Shown: positions 7,856 through 16,260 of the stretch, one piece after another
Layout: each line of letters begins with the position of its first letter
How positions within the stretch are numbered: position 1 is the first letter of the stretch
NCBI GenBank assembly: GCA_964511075.1
Contig: CAZEDM010000003.1
Location: forward strand, 186,001 to 250,000
Direction of reading: 5' to 3'
Length of the DNA: 64,000 nt
From: CAZEDM01 sp964511075
GTDB taxonomy: Bacteria > Zixibacteria > MSB-5A5 > RBG-16-43-9
The notes under the pieces: generated by a model
Told to the model about the DNA's origin: nothing
The model's database searches: none
Seen by the model: the letters and a program-made list of their open reading frames with translations, nothing else
Made by a program: the position numbers and the translations under genes

Positions 7856-8533
7856 TTAATTGTCTCTTTCCTCTTCTATGTGGTGTCTAATATCCTTACC
7901 CTGAACCAGATAGATGGCGTCCTCTGCTATATTGGTGGAATGGTCGCCAATCCTCTCCAGATGCCTGGAGATTAAGATGAGCTCTAAGGCTCTGGGTATG
8001 GTGGAGTTATCGCTGATCATAAAGGTGAGCAGTTCTCTGAAGATCTGGTCCTTTAAGGCATCGAGCTGGTCGTCCCGGGTAAGAACGGAGCGGGCAAGCT
8101 CCGCATCCCTTCGGATGAAAGCATCCAGGCTGTCCCTGACCATCTTCTGGCTTAAATCCGCCATCCGGGGGATATCGATCAAGGGCTTGAGCTGGGGCTG
8201 CTTGATCAGGATTGCAGCGTTCTGAGTGATGTTTACAGCCAGGTCTGCTATCCTTTCCAGCTCACTATTTATCTTCATAGCTGAGGTTATAAATCTCAGA
8301 TCAATAGCCATAGGCTGCTTCAAGGCTAAAAGCCTGAGACATAAATCATCCATCTCTATCTGCAGATGATTAACCTTCTCCTCAGACTCATTCACTTCCT
8401 TGAACAAGGATTCATCCCTTTCGGTCAGGGATCTGACCGCCTTATGAATCATCGACTCGGTCAGGCTTGCCATGGTAAACAGCTTCTCTTTCAGAAGTCC
8501 TAATTCTTCATCCAGATGTCTTTGCGGTGTCAT
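7856..8533 (-). CDS. phoU: Phosphate signalling regulator PhoU
   Basis: The 225-residue protein is all alpha-helical with two PhoU repeats. It begins QRHLDEELGLLKEKLFTMASLTESMIHKAV, and each repeat has the metal-binding E(R)I(A/G)D motif: LERIADLAVNI in the first half and LERIGDHSTNIAEDAIYL in the second. PhoU sits at the membrane between PstB and the PhoR kinase and keeps PhoR inhibitory when phosphate is plentiful. It is the last gene of pstS-C-A-B-phoU, 18 bases after pstB. Length is normal. Confidence 0.95.
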   Translation of the reverse strand: MTPQRHLDEELGLLKEKLFTMASLTESMIHKAVRSLTERDESLFKEVNESEEKVNHLQIEMDDLCLRLLALKQPMAIDLRFITSAMKINSELERIADLAVNITQNAAILIKQPQLKPLIDIPRMADLSQKMVRDSLDAFIRRDAELARSVLTRDDQLDALKDQIFRELLTFMISDNSTIPRALELILISRHLERIGDHSTNIAEDAIYLVQGKDIRHHIEEERDN

Positions 8534-8551
8534 CTTTTCCCCTTTCTCCTG

Positions 8552-9310
8552 TTATCCGAAGCGTCCGGTTATGTAATCCTCGGTTTTCTTCTCCTTGGGA
8601 TTAGTAAATATGTTTGGAGTCTCATCGAACTCCACTAACTCTCCTAAGAAGAAAAACCCGGTATAGTCTGAAATCCGGGCGGCTTGTTGCATATTATGGG
8701 TCACAATTACGATAGTATAATTTTTCTTAAGATCAAGGATTAATTCTTCGATTTTTGCAGTAGAGATTGGGTCTAAAGCGGAGGCCGGCTCATCAAATAA
8801 GATCACTTCCGGCTTAACTGCCAGGGCACGTGCGATACAAAGCCTCTGCTGTTGGCCTCCGGAGAGGCTGATGCCTGAGGAGCCGAGCTTATCCTTTACC
8901 TCCTCCCACAAAGCAGCCATCTTAAGGGTTTTCTCAACTATTTCGTCAAGGTGGTCTCTTTTAGTAATGCCATTCAGTTTTAATCCGGCTGCCACATTAT
9001 CGTATATGGAAAGCGCAGGAAAAGGATTGGGTTTCTGAAATACCATGCCGACTTTCCGCCTTATGTCCATAGGATCAACATCTGACGAATAGATATCTTT
9101 ACCATCCAGCAGGATCTTGCCAGACACTCTGGCATTGGGCACAACTTCATGCAACCTGTTTATACAGCGTATGAATGTGGACTTGCCGCAGCCAGAAGGC
9201 CCTATGATAGCAGTAACCATTTTTTCTTTAATCCGGATATTTATATCCTTCAATGCCTGAACCTTGCCGAAATATGCATTCAAATCTGAGATAATAATTT
9301 CTTCCTTCAT
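8552..9310 (-). CDS. pstB: Phosphate ABC transporter ATP-binding protein PstB
   Basis: The 252-residue ATPase of the Pst high-affinity phosphate importer carries Walker A GPSGCGKST (about residues 37-45). It also has the Q-loop GMVFQKPNPFP, signature SLSGGQQQRL, Walker B VILFDEPASALDP and switch VTHNMQQAARISD. The FQKPNPFP phrase and NRLHEVVPNARVSGKI are characteristic of PstB rather than other ABC ATPases. It lies between pstA and phoU with 9 and 18 base gaps, clearly one operon. Confidence 0.96.
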   Translation of the reverse strand: MKEEIIISDLNAYFGKVQALKDINIRIKEKMVTAIIGPSGCGKSTFIRCINRLHEVVPNARVSGKILLDGKDIYSSDVDPMDIRRKVGMVFQKPNPFPALSIYDNVAAGLKLNGITKRDHLDEIVEKTLKMAALWEEVKDKLGSSGISLSGGQQQRLCIARALAVKPEVILFDEPASALDPISTAKIEELILDLKKNYTIVIVTHNMQQAARISDYTGFFFLGELVEFDETPNIFTNPKEKKTEDYITGRFG

Positions 9311-9319
9311 CTCCTGCCT

Positions 9320-10171
9320 CTACCTCGATCTTAGGAATTTATATCGCCTCCCAATGATGAATCTGCTTATGAAACTCATTAAAAAAACCATTAGTATTAA
9401 CACTAAAGCGCCTGCCCAGGCTTGCCTGTGCCAGTCATCAAAAGGGGAAATGGCATAGGCGAATATTTGCAGAGGCAAAGCAGCAATGGGCTGGGTAAGT
9501 CCTTGCTGCCAGAACCTGTTGCCTAGAGCAGTGAAGAGAAGGGGCGCAGTTTCTCCGGCAATGCGGGCTATGGCCAATAAGATCCCAGTAAGTATCCCCG
9601 GCAGAGCAGTTTTTAACACTATGCTTAACGTCACCCTGAATTGGCTGATGCCCAGGGCCAATCCAGCTTCCCGCATGGTCCTCGGTACTAATAGCAACAT
9701 CTCTTCCGTAGTACGCATCACCGTCGGTATCATGATTATTCCCAGAGCAAAACCTCCGCTTATGGCGGAGAAGCTTTTCATCGGAACGACAAACAAGGTA
9801 TAAGCAAATACTCCGATTACGATGGAGGGAACTCCGTTTAGAACATCAGCCGTAAATCTAACCACGGTGCCTAATTTGTTATTTCCGAATTCAGACAGAT
9901 ATACCCCGCCCCAAATGCCCACGGGTATTGCCCATAGGCAGGAAAGACCGATTAAAATAAGACTTCCTACAATGGCATTACCCATACCCCCGCCCGGCTC
10001 TCCCACAGGTTTGGGAAGATGTATAAAGAAGTCAAGATTGACACTGGTAATCCCTTTAGAAATAACATAACCCAAAATAGTAAGCAGGGGAACCAAAGTC
10101 AGGAAAGCGCAAAAGAAAGTGAGCGAACACATCAATTTATTGATAATTTTTCGCTTTTTGTAAAGGTTCAT
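9320..10171 (-). CDS. pstA: Phosphate ABC transporter permease PstA
   Basis: The 283-residue inner-membrane permease has about six transmembrane helices. The cytoplasmic loop REAGLALGISQFRVTLSIVLKTALPGI is the EAA motif that contacts PstB. GVPSIVIGVFAYTLFV in the middle is typical of PstA. It overlaps pstC by 4 bases (ATGA), so the two permeases are translationally coupled. PstA and PstC form the channel. Confidence 0.95.
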   Translation of the reverse strand: MNLYKKRKIINKLMCSLTFFCAFLTLVPLLTILGYVISKGITSVNLDFFIHLPKPVGEPGGGMGNAIVGSLILIGLSCLWAIPVGIWGGVYLSEFGNNKLGTVVRFTADVLNGVPSIVIGVFAYTLFVVPMKSFSAISGGFALGIIMIPTVMRTTEEMLLLVPRTMREAGLALGISQFRVTLSIVLKTALPGILTGILLAIARIAGETAPLLFTALGNRFWQQGLTQPIAALPLQIFAYAISPFDDWHRQAWAGALVLILMVFLMSFISRFIIGRRYKFLRSR

Positions 10172-11097
10172 TCCCTTATACCGCCTTCTCCCTTGTTTGA
10201 GACTTTCCAGATGAGTAACCTTGCCACAATATTAACCAGCAAAGTGATACAAAACAGTACTAACCCTATCTCGATGAGCGCCGAGAGATATAGATTGCTG
10301 GTTGCCTCGGTGAACTCGTTAGCTATTACCGATGCCATGGTGTATGAAGGTGCAAACAGTGAAGCGGAAATTTCCGGCCTGTTGCCTATAACCATGGTAA
10401 CTGCCATTGTTTCTCCTAGTGCCCTTCCCAAACCCAATATCACTGCGCCTAATACTCCGCTCCTGCTGTATCCTAACACCGCTAATCTAATCTTCTCCCA
10501 GGGAGTGGCACCCAGTGCCAGCGCCGCTTCCCGCTGGGTAAAGGGGACTGCCAGAAAAACCTCTCTGGATACGGAAGAAATCGTAGGTATGATCATAATG
10601 CTTAAGATAATACCAGCAGTAAACATGCTCACCCCATAAAATTCACCTCTAAATATAGGCAAAAAACCGAAATACTTGGCTAAAAAGGGCTGTATAGTCA
10701 ATTTTAGAAAAGGAGCCAAGCCAAATATTCCCCACAGCCCGTATACTACACTGGGGATGGCGGCTAATAATTCGATTAAGAAACTCAAAGGCTGCCTTAT
10801 GAATTGAGGCGCCAGTTCTGCCAAATAAATGGCTATCCCCAAAGAAACCGGCACCGAAATCAAAAGGGCTAATACCGACGAGACGATCGTTCCGTAGATA
10901 AACGGCAATGCACCGAAATCTTCCTTAACCGGATCCCAGGTGCTGGTGAATAAAAAACGGACCCCGAGTTTCTGGATCGAGGGTAGGGCATTGGTTGCCA
11001 TGTTGTAAACCAGAAGCAACGTTAAGGCGACTACGAACAGAGCTATTAACGTAGTCGCCTTTTTAAACCCTGCGTCAACAAACTTTATTTTCATCAA
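10168..11097 (-). CDS. pstC: Phosphate ABC transporter permease PstC
   Basis: This 309-residue partner of PstA has an N-terminal membrane helix (KATTLIALFVVALTLLLVY) and a periplasmic stretch with FTSTWDPVKEDFGALPFIYG, typical of PstC. Five more helices follow. The EAA loop is REAALALGATPWEKIRLAVL, and AIPSVVYGLWGIFGLAP marks the substrate pathway. It is 13 bases downstream of pstS. The second methionine is an equally possible start, since the reading begins MMKIKF. Confidence 0.95.
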   Translation of the reverse strand: MMKIKFVDAGFKKATTLIALFVVALTLLLVYNMATNALPSIQKLGVRFLFTSTWDPVKEDFGALPFIYGTIVSSVLALLISVPVSLGIAIYLAELAPQFIRQPLSFLIELLAAIPSVVYGLWGIFGLAPFLKLTIQPFLAKYFGFLPIFRGEFYGVSMFTAGIILSIMIIPTISSVSREVFLAVPFTQREAALALGATPWEKIRLAVLGYSRSGVLGAVILGLGRALGETMAVTMVIGNRPEISASLFAPSYTMASVIANEFTEATSNLYLSALIEIGLVLFCITLLVNIVARLLIWKVSNKGEGGIRE

Positions 11098-11110
11098 CTA
11101 AGAACTTCTC

Positions 11111-12145
11111 TCAATAGTTTATCTGAGCTATTCTTTCCTCGATCTTCTTGACCATGCTCTCAGGCAAAGGCGCATAGAGCAAATCGGCCGAGTATTTTTG
11201 GCCGTCAGTTATGGCCCAACGCAGGAATTCAACTATCTTTTTACCTTTTTCCTTGTTGGTCTGATTTTTATAAACCAGAATCCAGGTTAGACCAGCAATG
11301 GGATAAGCATCCTTCCCCTCGGGATTCACCAGAGAAACTCTAAAATCATCCAGCATGGAATTAACTTTGCCATTAACTGCCGCGGTAGTTGATTCTATGC
11401 TTGGCTCTATGAAATTTCCTGCTTTATTCTTGATATCCGCGTAAGGGAGATTGTTCTTAACGGCATAAGCAAGTTCCACGTAACCAACAGCGCCCCGAGT
11501 TTGTTTGACCAGACCTGAAACGCCCTCATTTCCCTTCCCGCCCAAGCCCACGGGCCAGTTAACTGAAGTCCCCTTCCCAACTTTAGCCTTCCAGGTCTGG
11601 GACACCGAAGAAAGGTAATCAGTAAAGATATTGGTTGTCCCGCTTCCATCCGAACGGTGAGCAACAACGATAGCTTCGCTGGGTAGAGTAACACCGGGAT
11701 TGTCTTTAGCGATCCGGGGATCGTTCCACTTTTTGATCTTGCCCAGGTAAATATCTGCCACCACATCCGGGCTGAACCTTAACCGCTCGGTCAGCTGGGG
11801 GAGATTATAAGTTATAACCACAGCTCCTGCAGTCATGGGTATATGAAACAATTCTCCGGGTGCCTGTTTTAACTGCTCATCGGTCAATGCCCCGTCCGAT
11901 GCTCCGAAATCAACGGTCTGAGCGGTGATCTGTCTTATGCCTCCTCCTGAGCCGATGGACTGATAATTAAAATTGACATTTGGATCAACCTTGGTATACT
12001 CGTAAAACCATTTAGAATATAAGGGATAAGGGAAAGTCGCACCAGCTCCGTTTATCAAAAGTAGTTTATCGGCCCGTGCCAAACCAAAAGTCAGGCTGGC
12101 GGTTGCCAGTACTCCCACCATCAGTCCTAAAAGTGTCTTCTTCAT
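11111..12145 (-). CDS. pstS: Phosphate-binding periplasmic protein PstS
   Basis: The 344-residue protein has a Sec signal peptide (MKKTLLGLMVGVLATASLTF, cleaved near ARA). The mature protein opens LLINGAGATFPYPLYSKWF and contains GSGGGIRQITAQTVDFGASD, both phosphate-pocket signatures of PstS, and HRSDGSGTTNIFTDYLS. It delivers phosphate to PstCA. It is the first gene of the pst operon. A run of 11-bp-spaced TTAACA-type half-sites and a TATAAT box lie upstream, so PhoB control is likely. Confidence 0.96.
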   Translation of the reverse strand: MKKTLLGLMVGVLATASLTFGLARADKLLLINGAGATFPYPLYSKWFYEYTKVDPNVNFNYQSIGSGGGIRQITAQTVDFGASDGALTDEQLKQAPGELFHIPMTAGAVVITYNLPQLTERLRFSPDVVADIYLGKIKKWNDPRIAKDNPGVTLPSEAIVVAHRSDGSGTTNIFTDYLSSVSQTWKAKVGKGTSVNWPVGLGGKGNEGVSGLVKQTRGAVGYVELAYAVKNNLPYADIKNKAGNFIEPSIESTTAAVNGKVNSMLDDFRVSLVNPEGKDAYPIAGLTWILVYKNQTNKEKGKKIVEFLRWAITDGQKYSADLLYAPLPESMVKKIEERIAQINY

Positions 12146-12166
12146 TTCAAAAGTCTCCTTTCTGAT

Positions 12167-12172
12167 ATTATA
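12167..12172 (-). promoter_or_regulatory. -10 box of pstS promoter
   Basis: TATAAT on the minus strand, 14 bases downstream of the nearest Pho half-site, which would occupy the -35 region as expected for a PhoB-class activator. Confidence 0.6.
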
Positions 12173-12186
12173 GAAACGCCTGTTAA

Positions 12187-12225
12187 TGTTTCATCCGTGT
12201 TAAATCCGTGTTAAATTAATGTTAA
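12187..12225 (-). promoter_or_regulatory. Pho box upstream of pstS
   Basis: On the minus strand four hexamers (TTAACA, TTAACA, TTAACA, GAAACA) repeat at exactly 11-bp steps, at 12220, 12209, 12198 and 12187 in plus coordinates. Direct TTAACA repeats with 5-base spacers are the known Bacillus PhoP box and resemble PhoB boxes. It lies beside the end of the porin gene. Confidence 0.8.
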
Positions 12226-12228
12226 CTC

Positions 12229-13257
12229 TTAAAACTTAAACAGGGCATTCAAAATGAGTGTATCCTCTGCCTTTTCCCCTTCGGTTTTCATCCTCTGGAA
12301 ATTTGGCATGAGGCTAAACTCATGCAGGATCTCCCATTCCACCCCAGCAATGATATACTTCTGCTCATCTTTCTCTGTATCGCTGTCTGGATCGAAAAGG
12401 TCGTACCTTCCCACCAGTGCTATCTTTTTCAGGAATGAGGCCCTTGCCATAGGGAATCTTATCTCCCCGAAAAGGGAGATACCATCCTTTTCCGTATCTT
12501 TGGTTGCTCCCGGCTCGATGCGCTCCCAGGCTTTGAAATATTCGGTGGTGAATTTGAAGATCCCGCCATAGGCAAAAGTTGCCATACCGGCCAATCTGTC
12601 CTTATCATTCTCCGAGGTGATATCCGGTTTGTCAGAATAGCCTTTATAATAATACCCGCCCAGCATGCAGGCGGCAAAATCGGGCAACTTGACCAACGGC
12701 CGGACGAAGAAGAAAGCGGAGATATCCTTATAACGGTTCTCCTCCTTTCCCTTATAGCCTGCTCCCTGCAGGTAAAGCAGGGAAGCGTTTCCATAGCCTG
12801 AGGGAAAATTGATGTTGTAGGAAAGACTATAATCCGCTGAGGGTAGAATCCCGTTCTGGTCCAGTAGGACCTTTGCCACGTATCTCCTGCCCCAGACTTT
12901 CTCCATAGAGCCAATCCAGCCGGTGGACTGCAGCCCGAATCTCAGGGTGGAGTAGGGAACGAACTTTTCGATATTCCAATCCAAGTAGGCATATTTCAAA
13001 TACATATCCCGGGGCTCACCTGCCATCTTGTCCACGTCCATAGTTACCTTGACGGAGACTTCATCAGAGAGTTTGCTGGTTACGTTCACGTAGACCCTGC
13101 CGATATCGAATTTGTTATACCCCTTGCCGCTGCCGTTATTGGTTAAGTCAAGCTGGTAAAAGGGGTATGATTCTCCGGAGATTTTCGTGTCAGCGGCAAA
13201 GATAGAACTAAAGTAGAGCGTGGAAAGAATTAGTAAGAATAAAATTCTGATTCTCAT
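12229..13257 (-). CDS. Outer-membrane porin, probably phosphate-regulated
   Basis: The 342-residue protein has a signal peptide (MRIRILFLLILSTLYFSSIFA). It continues as alternating amphipathic strands (YPFYQLDL, FDIGRVYVNVTSKL, VKVTMDVDK, YLKYAYLDW) and ends in a C-terminal phenylalanine (ILNALFKF), the outer-membrane assembly signal. The strand LKYAYLDWN and PYSTLRFGLQSTGW resemble the OprP/OprO phosphate-selective porin family. It sits directly upstream of pstS and has its own Pho-type box, so phosphate uptake across the outer membrane is the likely role. The lysine ladder that would prove selectivity cannot be judged from sequence alone. Confidence 0.8.
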   Translation of the reverse strand: MRIRILFLLILSTLYFSSIFAADTKISGESYPFYQLDLTNNGSGKGYNKFDIGRVYVNVTSKLSDEVSVKVTMDVDKMAGEPRDMYLKYAYLDWNIEKFVPYSTLRFGLQSTGWIGSMEKVWGRRYVAKVLLDQNGILPSADYSLSYNINFPSGYGNASLLYLQGAGYKGKEENRYKDISAFFFVRPLVKLPDFAACMLGGYYYKGYSDKPDITSENDKDRLAGMATFAYGGIFKFTTEYFKAWERIEPGATKDTEKDGISLFGEIRFPMARASFLKKIALVGRYDLFDPDSDTEKDEQKYIIAGVEWEILHEFSLMPNFQRMKTEGEKAEDTLILNALFKF

Positions 13258-13403
13258 CTTCTTCTCCTTTAAAAATTTTTTACAGGTTTTTCGTTAGTTT
13301 TTTTTGCTCTAACCTTTTACTCTCAAATCTCATCACCTCCTCTGGATTTTGGATAACAAATATTTTTTATCCTTCTTTAAATTTTAAGAAATACGCCTGA
13401 GGA

Positions 13404-13442
13404 TATTTCAAATGTATTAAAGGGAGGTTAAATTTGTGTTAA
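13404..13442 (-). promoter_or_regulatory. Pho box upstream of the porin gene
   Basis: Minus-strand hexamers TTAACA, TTAACC, TTAATA and GAAATA occur at exactly 11-bp steps (plus positions 13437, 13426, 13415, 13404). The layout matches the pstS box, about 150 bases before the porin ATG. The rest of 13258-13566 holds no gene that I can see. Confidence 0.75.
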
Positions 13443-13566
13443 AAAACTTTAGGTTTTAGTATAGTCATGTGGGAGGAATTGTTGAGCAAAGAATTATATT
13501 TATTTTACTAATTGACATTTTATCGTTCTTTCCCAAGGCACTGAAATTCAATAGCTTAACCCCCAA

Positions 13567-13752
13567 TTAAATACGATTCTCCTCAGAATCAGGGGAATCC
13601 AATTCCTCTTTGGCCGGCTCCAGTAAGATGTGTTCCCCCCGCAGGATTTTATTCACCACCTCTAAAAACTTCTCCGTGCTCAGGCTCTGCAGCTTATAGG
13701 TCACCCAGTAGCGCTTCGCAGGAGTTTTGTTTTCTTCTTTTACTTCTGGCAT
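13567..13752 (-). CDS. Small charged protein, Pho-controlled operon gene 3
   Basis: This soluble 61-residue protein reads MPEVKEENKTPAKRYWVTYKL, then a helix TEKFLEVVNKILRGEHILLEPAKEEL and an acidic end. There is no signal, no cysteine and no membrane segment. No family is recognised. It lies 15 bases after the preceding small gene on the same strand and probably belongs to the operon that starts at the Pho box near 14.25 kb. Confidence 0.6.
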   Translation of the reverse strand: MPEVKEENKTPAKRYWVTYKLQSLSTEKFLEVVNKILRGEHILLEPAKEELDSPDSEENRI

Positions 13753-13767
13753 AAATTACCCATTGTG

Positions 13768-13989
13768 CTAAAGGTCAACTAATTCCCGATGGAACACGTT
13801 CCAGTCAGAAACAGAATTCAATATTCTATCCTGCCCCACTAATTTCTTGGAGCCCAAGTAAAAGGGGCACAGATGATATTCTCCGCTTTCGCAGAATTTC
13901 TTCAGCTCGGTCAAGTTGGGCGCCATTCCATCGAAGAGGTCAGAATCGCACATCTTTATCTTGCCCAGAATGAGATTAGGACAGTTCAT
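13768..13989 (-). CDS. Small cysteine-containing protein, Pho-controlled operon gene 2
   Basis: The 73-residue protein has four cysteines in CPNLILGKIKMC and CESGEYHLCPFY, a spacing that could bind a metal or an Fe-S cluster. No family is recognised. The start overlaps the preceding gene by 14 bases, which implies coupled translation. AAAGGAGGTGAAAG stands close upstream of the ATG. A role in phosphate stress is inferred only from its position behind a Pho box. Confidence 0.62.
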   Translation of the reverse strand: MNCPNLILGKIKMCDSDLFDGMAPNLTELKKFCESGEYHLCPFYLGSKKLVGQDRILNSVSDWNVFHRELVDL

Positions 13990-14164
13990 TCTCTTTCACC
14001 TCCTTTGCAGATGAATTATTTTGTTTAAACGTTCTCTCGATCAAGTCAAAGATCCATACAGCATTAACAGGAACGAACGGCTTCCCTCTTACTTTGCCTG
14101 ACATGAAGTACAGAAGGCTTCTTATAGCCAAAAGATAGATAGTTATAAAGATAAGCATCTTCAT
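13976..14164 (-). CDS. Small membrane protein, Pho-controlled operon gene 1
   Basis: The 62-residue protein starts with one hydrophobic segment (MKMLIFITIYLLAIRSLLYF). A basic linker (SGKVRGKPFVP) and a polar helix IFDLIERTFKQN follow. It is a single-pass or signal-anchored small protein of unknown function. It is first in a three-gene cluster between phoR and the porin gene, preceded at about 75 bases by a four-half-site Pho box. Confidence 0.58.
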   Translation of the reverse strand: MKMLIFITIYLLAIRSLLYFMSGKVRGKPFVPVNAVWIFDLIERTFKQNNSSAKEVKENELS

Positions 14165-14236
14165 CCTGTTGCACCGTTTATCAAGGTTTTATTCCTCATA
14201 TCAGTTCTCTTTTCCCGCCTAAATAAACGGTAGCGT

Positions 14237-14275
14237 GATTACGGAAAGATTAATTTCAGGTTAAATCGAGGTTAA
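14237..14275 (-). promoter_or_regulatory. Pho box upstream of small-protein operon
   Basis: Minus-strand hexamers TTAACC, TTAACC, TTAATC and GTAATC stand at 11-bp steps (plus positions 14270, 14259, 14248, 14237). A TATTTA at 14220-14225 could serve as -10. The spacing is identical to the pstS and porin boxes. Confidence 0.72.
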
Positions 14276-14386
14276 AAATGGCTTGACTGATGAAATGCTA
14301 TAAGAGGATAACAGCGGGAAAGAAATTCAAAAATCTTTTTGGGGAAGGGACAATTTAGCTGCTAAATCAGGCTTTGTTCATTGACC

Positions 14387-14408
14387 GAGCAGACAGGAAT
14401 GTCTGCTC
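14387..14408. repeat. Palindrome GAGCAGACA/TGTCTGCTC
   Basis: A perfect 9-bp stem encloses a GGAA loop downstream of phoR. No T-run follows on either side, so it is more likely a dispersed palindromic element than a terminator, though it could protect the phoBR transcript end. Confidence 0.55.
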
Positions 14409-14477
14409 TACCATATTATAGGCGTAGGGGCTATTCATATCCACATGGATCCAAATGAAAAATGCCTCTGCATAAAT

Positions 14478-16247
14478 TCAGGCTTTTCTTAAGCAGAAAC
14501 TGAACTCGCTCCCCTGGCCTAACTGGCTTTTTACTTCGACTTTCGAGCCGTGTGCTTCGATTATGTGCTTGACGATGGAAAGTCCTAAGCCGGTTCCGCC
14601 TAATTCCTTTGAGCGCCCTTTATCCACCCGATAAAATCTTTCGAAGATGCGGGGAACATCGCTTAAGGGGATTCCTATTCCGCTGTCAGACACTGCGATC
14701 TCCACGCAATCACCCTCATCCCGGCTTTCGAGTTTTATCCCCCCCCCTTCCGCTGTGTATTTCACAGCATTATCCAGCAGGTTGGTCAAAGCCTGGCTTA
14801 TTCGGTATCTGTCGCCCGAGACTTTCTGATTTGCGTCATTCAGGGAAATCTCTATCACCTGTGATTTTTTGTCGGCTGAGGGTTTAAGGGAGAAAAAAAC
14901 CTCCTCAAAAAGCTCTTTGACCGAGAAAGGCTCAATCTTCAGGGCAAAGTCCCTGGATTCTATCTGGGAAAGCCTGAGCAGGTCAGAGATGATCTCGTTC
15001 ATCCTTCTGGCATGCTGCGAGATGATGGAAAGGAAACGCCCGGCTTTCTCCGGATCTTCTATGGCGTCGTCTTTTAATGCCTCCACGAAACCCTGGATGG
15101 AGGTCAAGGGAGTTCTCAGCTCGTGCGAGACATTCGCCACGAAATCCCGGCGAATCTTTTCGGTCTTCTTAAGTTCGGTGATATCGTGAAAAACGAAAAG
15201 TGTAAAGAAATCTTTTTCCTTGTGTTTCTCGACCAAAGCCGATTGTATCATGAAATCTTTTTCCAGGGGATGGATGAAGGTAATCTCTTTTCTTTTTTCC
15301 TCTCTGGTGGAGAGTATCTCTTTGATAAACTCGTTCAATTCGTGACTGCGGATTACTTCATAATAAGGCTTCCCGGAAAAAGAGGTATCCAGATCAAAGG
15401 TCTGGCTTAGAGCAGAGTTGAAAAAAAGGACTTCACCTGAGGAATCCACTGCCAGCACCCCTTCCACCATACTGGAAAGTATCGATTGCAGCTGGGACCT
15501 GTCCTGGGTTATCTGGGCAATCTTCCGGGAAAGCTCAGCTGACATCCGGTTTATGATCTCTCCCAGATCTCCGATCTCGTCTTTGGTTTTGACTTTCACT
15601 TTTTGGCTGAAATCTCCCTCAGACATCTTCTCCCCTATCTTCATCATCTGGCGCAGGGGTCTGGTTACCCTGCTGGAGAACCCATAAGTCAAGACTAGGG
15701 AAAAGACAAAGGCGAGCAGAAGCCCCAGCACAACGATTTTGACAATGCTGCTCTGCAGATTTTTCAATTCGGTCAGGGGCAGGGCTAAACGTGCCACGCC
15801 GATAATATCACCCTGAACCTTGACCGGATACGCCATATAAAGCATATCTATTCCCAGAGTGGCACTGTAGCGCGTGCTTTTCCCCATCTTACCCTCGAAA
15901 GCCTGAGCCACCTCCGGTCTTTCCCTGTGATTCTCCATATTCAAAAGGTCCTGCCCGCTTTTGTCCGTATCCCCCAGCACCCTGCCGGTTTGGTCTATTA
16001 TGGTTATCCTGCCATCTATTTTGCTGCCGAGCTCGTCTGTCAGGCTGTCTATCTTATCCAGGCTCAAGCTGTCTGGCAGAATTTTGTAGTAAATGCTGGA
16101 GAGCAGCTGAACCTGGGAGAACATATTCTTCTCCAGCCGGCTCAGTGAACGTTTTCTTTCGGACGAGGATATCAATACCCCTGCCAGCATAAGGCTCAAA
16201 AAGCTTATCAGTAGATAAGTTAGAAAAAGTTTGGGCCTGAGTTTCAT
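14478..16247 (-). CDS. phoR: Phosphate-regulon sensor histidine kinase PhoR
   Basis: This 589-residue inner-membrane kinase begins with TM1 (about 7-28). A periplasmic or extracytoplasmic sensor follows (about 30-165; ITIIDQTGRVLGDTD), then TM2 (about 168-190) and a HAMP linker. A PAS domain spans about 252-360 (VEGVLAVDSSGEVLFFNSAL). HisKA carries H375 in VSHELRTPLTS, and HATPase_c has N- and G-boxes (LLDNAVKYT, DSGIGI, GGTGLGLSI). The periplasmic sensor makes it like Gram-positive PhoR, which is longer than enteric PhoR. It follows phoB by 13 bases. Confidence 0.92.
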   Translation of the reverse strand: MKLRPKLFLTYLLISFLSLMLAGVLISSSERKRSLSRLEKNMFSQVQLLSSIYYKILPDSLSLDKIDSLTDELGSKIDGRITIIDQTGRVLGDTDKSGQDLLNMENHRERPEVAQAFEGKMGKSTRYSATLGIDMLYMAYPVKVQGDIIGVARLALPLTELKNLQSSIVKIVVLGLLLAFVFSLVLTYGFSSRVTRPLRQMMKIGEKMSEGDFSQKVKVKTKDEIGDLGEIINRMSAELSRKIAQITQDRSQLQSILSSMVEGVLAVDSSGEVLFFNSALSQTFDLDTSFSGKPYYEVIRSHELNEFIKEILSTREEKRKEITFIHPLEKDFMIQSALVEKHKEKDFFTLFVFHDITELKKTEKIRRDFVANVSHELRTPLTSIQGFVEALKDDAIEDPEKAGRFLSIISQHARRMNEIISDLLRLSQIESRDFALKIEPFSVKELFEEVFFSLKPSADKKSQVIEISLNDANQKVSGDRYRISQALTNLLDNAVKYTAEGGGIKLESRDEGDCVEIAVSDSGIGIPLSDVPRIFERFYRVDKGRSKELGGTGLGLSIVKHIIEAHGSKVEVKSQLGQGSEFSFCLRKA

Positions 16248-16260
16248 CTGAATAATCTTA

